64,000 nucleotides of DNA, taken from contig CM051040.1 of assembly GCA_027627225.1 (NCBI GenBank), forward strand, positions 29,183,634-29,247,633. The letters are read 5' to 3'. Origin of the DNA: Congeria kusceri (lineage: Eukaryota; Mollusca; Bivalvia; Myida; Dreissenidae). The position numbers and the translations under genes were made by a program. Below the pieces are notes generated by a model. The model saw only the letters and a program-made list of their open reading frames with translations. It made no database searches and had not been told where the DNA came from. Shown here piece after piece: positions 57,201-63,200 of the stretch (position 1 is its first letter; each line of letters opens with the position of its first letter).

Positions 57201-60200
57201 AAAAAGTGATTATTTCTTTAAATACAAAATATATTTAGAAATGATTTTTTTGAAAAAGGGACAATGACACTAGCGTTTCTGATCCCATCTGACCCATTAT
57301 CGATAAAAGCCAACAACTTGAAAACTGCGCCAAAAAATCGAAATAGTTTTTGTGAATCCTGGCCCTGAATGAGAAGATTTTGTTGACATTATTTCTTGCA
57401 GTACCGCCACGAATGGCGTCGACGCGTCCAATCAGCTCCAATGTGGGTCCAGACAAATTGACATTGACCTGGTCTGCGTGCAGGGTGCCTGCCTACGTGA
57501 AATGTATGTATGATATCATAGTAGTCATGATAACCGTGGTCGTCATGGTAACCGTAATAGTTATAGTAACCGTGGTAGTCATGGCCACCGTGGTAAACAT
57601 GGTACCCGGGGTAGTCATGGTAACCTTGGTTGTCATGGTAACGGTAGTATTCGTGGTAATTGTGGTAGTCATGGTAACCGGGGTAGTCATGGTAACATTG
57701 GTAGTCATTATAACGGTGGAAGTCATTGTAACTGTGGAAGTCATGGTAACTGTGGTAGTCTTGGTTACTGTGGTTGACATGGTAACGGATGTAGTCATGG
57801 TAACGGAGGAAGTCATAGTAACAGTGGTGGTCGTGCTAACCTTGGTTGTCATGGTAACGTTGGTAGTAATGGTAACCGTGGAAGCCATGGTAACATTGGT
57901 AGTCATGGTAACCGTGGTAGTCAAGGTATTCGTGGTAGTAATAGTAACCGTGGAAGCCGTGGTCACATTGGTAGTCGTGATAACGATGGTATCGGAATGT
58001 CAAGAACCAGTTGTATACAACTTTAATCACAAATTAAGCTAATGAATCTTTAGCATCAGAAGTTAAACAAAAATATTACGAAAGTATTTAAATACAATTT
58101 GTCGTAATAAGTTTATATTAGAAATAATAAAATTCAGTTTTAATTGACATGTATATATCACCATTTTAAAGTCATAATTGAAATTGACTGTTTATATTTT
58201 GAAAAAAAAAGCAATGCATTATTATTTTCTTTATTGTACAATTTTGGCTAAATATTAAATACAGATGGACATGTTGTAGTGTTGATTTCATTTTGAAACA
58301 AACATTTTCAAGAAAATACCTTATGTGAATTTCTCACTGATTAGCCACTGGCGCCACGTACATCGTTGAGAAGCGCGAGCCTCCCGGTCACGTGTGGAGC
58401 ATCCTGACGAAGGATGTCACGGGCACGAAGTACGAGGTGACGGGCCTAAATCCCGAGCAGGACTACATGTTCCGCGTCCGAGCCCGCAACGAGTACGGCG
58501 TCAGTGAACCGACACTTCCGGTGACCTTGTATCGAGAAAGAGGTGAGTCCCATTATATTCACACCTGCCACGTGGTCATAATTACATTGACATTAATGTT
58601 TTCTGGGAACTACATTGACCAGGAAAGAGGCAAGGCCGAGAATAAAGGCCCTATGCCTGTTTGAATCTTTATCGTTACACCACTACAGTTTAAAATTTAG
58701 TATATACGCCGAGCTTTATTAAAACGGTTTCCTGGGTAGAACCAGTACTGATGTATTTGCGAAAAATCATTTAAACGTCCCCTGAGTGGGGCTCGGAAGC
58801 TCACGAGCCCCTGATATTTCCTTGGCTGACAGTATGTCAATTACTCTTCTGCGACTTTTAAATTAGACATGGATCATTTTGAATAAGTCACGGTTACAGA
58901 TATTCGATACATGAGTGTACATGCACTTGCACACAGATACAAGAATTAAAACAGTGATGTAAAAAAGGCATTGTATGCCTGGTTTCATAGACTGAATTCA
59001 CGTGGTGTATTTCCAGACGATTACGTTCCGCAACGTCGCCGTAGCCGTTCCGGCTCCCGGGACAGCGTCAACGCCATGTTGGCCTACCGTCTGGGACGTC
59101 GTAGCGCTTCCTTTGATTACGGCAGCGTCGCAAGAAGCGGGAGCGATGACAGAAGCTCCGCCGAGAGGATGCGTAAGGCTGCCACTTTCCAGTGTTCACA
59201 TTTTGGGTTTAAAATTGGATTGGATAACTCTCATTTCAATGAAATTTTGCAAATGAAGAACATTTTTTAAGTTTTGTTAATGAAACTTTATCTTAAACAT
59301 AATTAGTTAATTTCGTAAGAATCAGAAAGGATTAAAAATACACGATAGTTGTAACAAATAATTAGCAGATTACGACTGAGCAGTGAGCACGAAGGTTGCA
59401 TAATACCTCGATGACCAACAACACGTGTGCAAATTGCTAGTTGACACGCAAAGTGATCTGCTGAAAACTATTAAAACCGCAGCCCATAGAATATAATTAA
59501 ATATATCTCAAATTAAGATTAGTTCTAATAAAAGTTAATGGCGTGTGTTCCACTGAAAACGTTTTCTTATTTACGAAAGGCATTTTATGTTTGAAAACGC
59601 AAGCTACGAACGGAATATACACTTATTTACACGCTGATATACTCCAGAGGCATCACCGGGTATCACTTTACGATAATTTTACGAATATAAGTTACCAAAA
59701 ACGTTATTATTTCACCGATTTCAATGCGGTGTTTGTATTTTAATCGGTCAGATGTCCATTAGAAACGATTTCTGCAAAGTTTTATTTTATTAACATATTT
59801 CCGGACTGCTGCTTTAAGTCCGTCTGAAATATCGACGTGTTGGGTAAACAGCTCAAATATTATTTCAAATATAGCCGAGAAGCCGGAGTACACGACGACG
59901 TACGACACCCAGTACGGAGTACAGGGGAAGAAGGGCAAGATAGCCCTGCAGGTGAGAGGGTATCCGCTCCCCAAGATTCGCTGGTATAAGGAAGAGGAGA
60001 AACTCGAGTATGGCGACACATACAACGTCGTCATTTCGCCGAAAGGTTTGTTTGTTTGTTTGGATTGTTCGCCGTTTTTAACAGTATTTCAGTCATATCA
60101 CGGCGGCCAGTTAACCTACTCACACTTGTCCTGTGCAATCTTAACCGATCTAAGCGGTTTACCAGTACTAAGTGCACATACTTATGCAAGTTACTGACAA

Positions 60201-63200
60201 CTGCCCAACTTGAATCGGAGGTAGGGGGGAAATGGCCGTATAAATAATTGCATGACCAATCTCCACAAAAGTTATGTGACCGGGCTGGGGCTCAAACTCA
60301 CGAACTCCGGATTAACAATACTGCGCTGTACCAACTGAGCTAGCCGGGCCCGGCTGCCGAAAGGTCGTATAATTTGGCGTATAATGTAGTAAAAATACAC
60401 ACGTATGTACACATTAATACATTCGACTGTAGTTGCAAAACGTCAGTTTAGTACCGTTTAAAAAAATATGCAGTTATAGAGTCTACTTTGCATGCACCAT
60501 GATTATCTATTATACTTTTGAGTAGATTTGTCAGCGTTATTGTAAATGTATACTTCTTGTAAATTTTAAAAAGGCAAAGAACGCCAATAAAAGTATTGAT
60601 CTCGGGTATAAATTGTAAAGGATACGGTATATTCTATTGCGTAGATCCAAACTTCGGCTCCTTCGAGTTGTTTAGAATTCAATGACAGGCATTGTTTTTG
60701 GCATTGTTGTTGGTTTGTGTGGTGTCTGTGTTGTTGTTGTTGCTCACAGACTGTTGTTCACGTGCAGGAGACATCGTGCTGGAGATAAACAAAGTGAACG
60801 CGGACACCGTGGGTCAGTACAAGTGTTACGCGGAGAACAACAGCGGGGCCGCTGTCAAGGTCGTCTATTTCGAACTAGCTGGTAGGCATTTTATGTTGAA
60901 ACTAGGAGGTTTTCAACGATTCCAATCCCCGCCAAATTAGCCAAACTGCCTTATCTCCCAATATTAAAGAATATTTGAAAACAGTCCAGGATACTGACGG
61001 TGATCCGGATCACCACCAAAATCTAAGGGTTTTTTTTTTCCATCGGCCCATTTCTAACCTTTCTAGAAATGTTTATGCAAAACCGTTTATAACGCTTTTT
61101 GAGCGAAATCTAATAAACAGAACAAACAGAATAGCAACGCCGGAAAAAAGCATAACCTCCTGGAGGTAAATATGTACAAATAACGAGATGTATCATGCAT
61201 TGTATCTTTTAGAGGCAACACTTCAAAGTTCCTCCTAAATAAACGGAATCTTGTGTAAGCAACTTAAAAGTTCGCATTATATTAGGAGGCGATATTTGAC
61301 ATTGTTGAGAAGGAAAACCCCGATGTAAATTTCGTTGTTTACATATTAATGCGATGACATAATATATATATCTAGTATTTTACTTTTTGTAACTATTTTA
61401 CATATACATATAATAGTTTTATGGAAATTATAATATGGATTGGTATTGCACAAGTATTATGTTAAAGTCCGATGTGTATTGATTTCTATAAGGTACATGT
61501 ATTAATATATTTATTATAAAAATATGAATTAGTACATTCTCCTACAAACATTCCATATTTTTTCTAAACAGAACCGCCGACGGTACTTCGAAACATACAA
61601 GACCAAGTGGTGCTCAAGGATAGTCCGGTCATTCTGGCCTGCAAAATCGACGGCTTCCCCGCCCCGACCGTGAAGTGGCTGAAAGACTGGCGCCCCCTGT
61701 CGGAATCCGCGCACGTGAAGCTTCTCAACATTTCGTCTGAGACCTACCAGCTGGAGATTGTGAACGCCCTCGAGTCCGACAGTGGCCTGTACGCATGCTT
61801 GGTGGAAAATTGCGCGGGAAAGGTCACTGTGGTCGGACGTCTGACGGTGGAAGTCGGTAAGTCGGTGACTCTACTATAAAAATTACCGTGCATGTATTTA
61901 ATCGTCCATTGGGAGTCAGAAGGCGCTATCAGCCTCCTTCGCACATATGCTGATGACTCCTTCTGTCTTTCAAAGAACGAATGATGGTGCACCGTAGTTT
62001 GTTGAACCTCACTGGTGTGTTCTTGCCGGATTGTTTTACTTGCAAATCTCTGAGTCGCTATCTATTATTTGTGGCTTCTGTGTTTCATCAATGCTGTCTG
62101 TAACTAACGTTGTTCGAAAAACAGAGGTAAATGGTCGAGAATTTTACATTACATCTTTTGTAGACGATGTACAGGGCTTCGAAGAAGTTAATATCCGCTC
62201 TACTCCTATTGAAGAAAAGTACCACGTTCTGGAGGAAATTGGCAGGTAATCACTAGTGCATGTATTGATCTCTGGTAGAGTGTTTCTTTAATATCCAGAG
62301 TACCAGATGAATGTTATAAAGTCATTTTGGCACAAGCTTAATCCCATTGGTTCATATTGGCACATACCTGTTACGACCTTAAAGTCTCGGCAGCCATTGA
62401 CAGTCCTCAGATGAGCGCATCGGGCCATCACTGCCCTCTTGTTGGACATTACAGTAGTTGGAAATCACCGACTTTTTTAAAGGCACAAACAGTATTAGAG
62501 TTTACACTAAATGTAATGTATTTTACCTGGGTCTAATGATGTCCATTCCCATTGTATTAACTATATATACACATTTCTTCATATTGCAATCGCGTCTCTA
62601 TCGACTTTAGATGAAAGTCACACACATTTTAGATACTCCTTTATAACGAAACAGCTCTTGTCCTTTATGCATACAGGAGTCTAACACTTTTGATTGAGAT
62701 AACCTCTGTGTATATAAAGCAACACTTGTCAATTACATGACAATTGTTTACGTAGTTATGCATAGTTGATTGAGATATTTTCCACTTCAAAACAACAACA
62801 CTGTCCTTTATGCAATATACGAAGTTGACTGAGATAACCTCCTTTTAAATATAACAACACTTGTCAGATACGTACATGTTTGTACGGCTATGATCCGATA
62901 TTGTTCAGAGGTCGGTACGGCGTGGTACGGCGAGTAGTTGAGATGACCACGGGGCGAACCTACGCCGCGCACTTCCGGTCGCTGCGCAACAAGGCGCAGA
63001 AGAACTTCTTCATGACGGAGTTCGAGGTACTGCGTACGCTCACGCGGATGGACGGTGTTTTGAGAATTCACGACTCTTTCGAGACAGACCGGACGCTGAT
63101 TTTCGTCACAGAAGTGTATCCTTTTAACAACAGGCCTATGTTGAAAAATAGATTTTGTTAGTGTAAATAAAGTCTTTCATTTTTTGTGTGTGATTACATA

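Noticed and set aside
57493..57966. Thr-rich minus-strand protein of ~157 residues
   Set aside because: It is the complement of the 18 bp array; its length is explained by a unit divisible by three.
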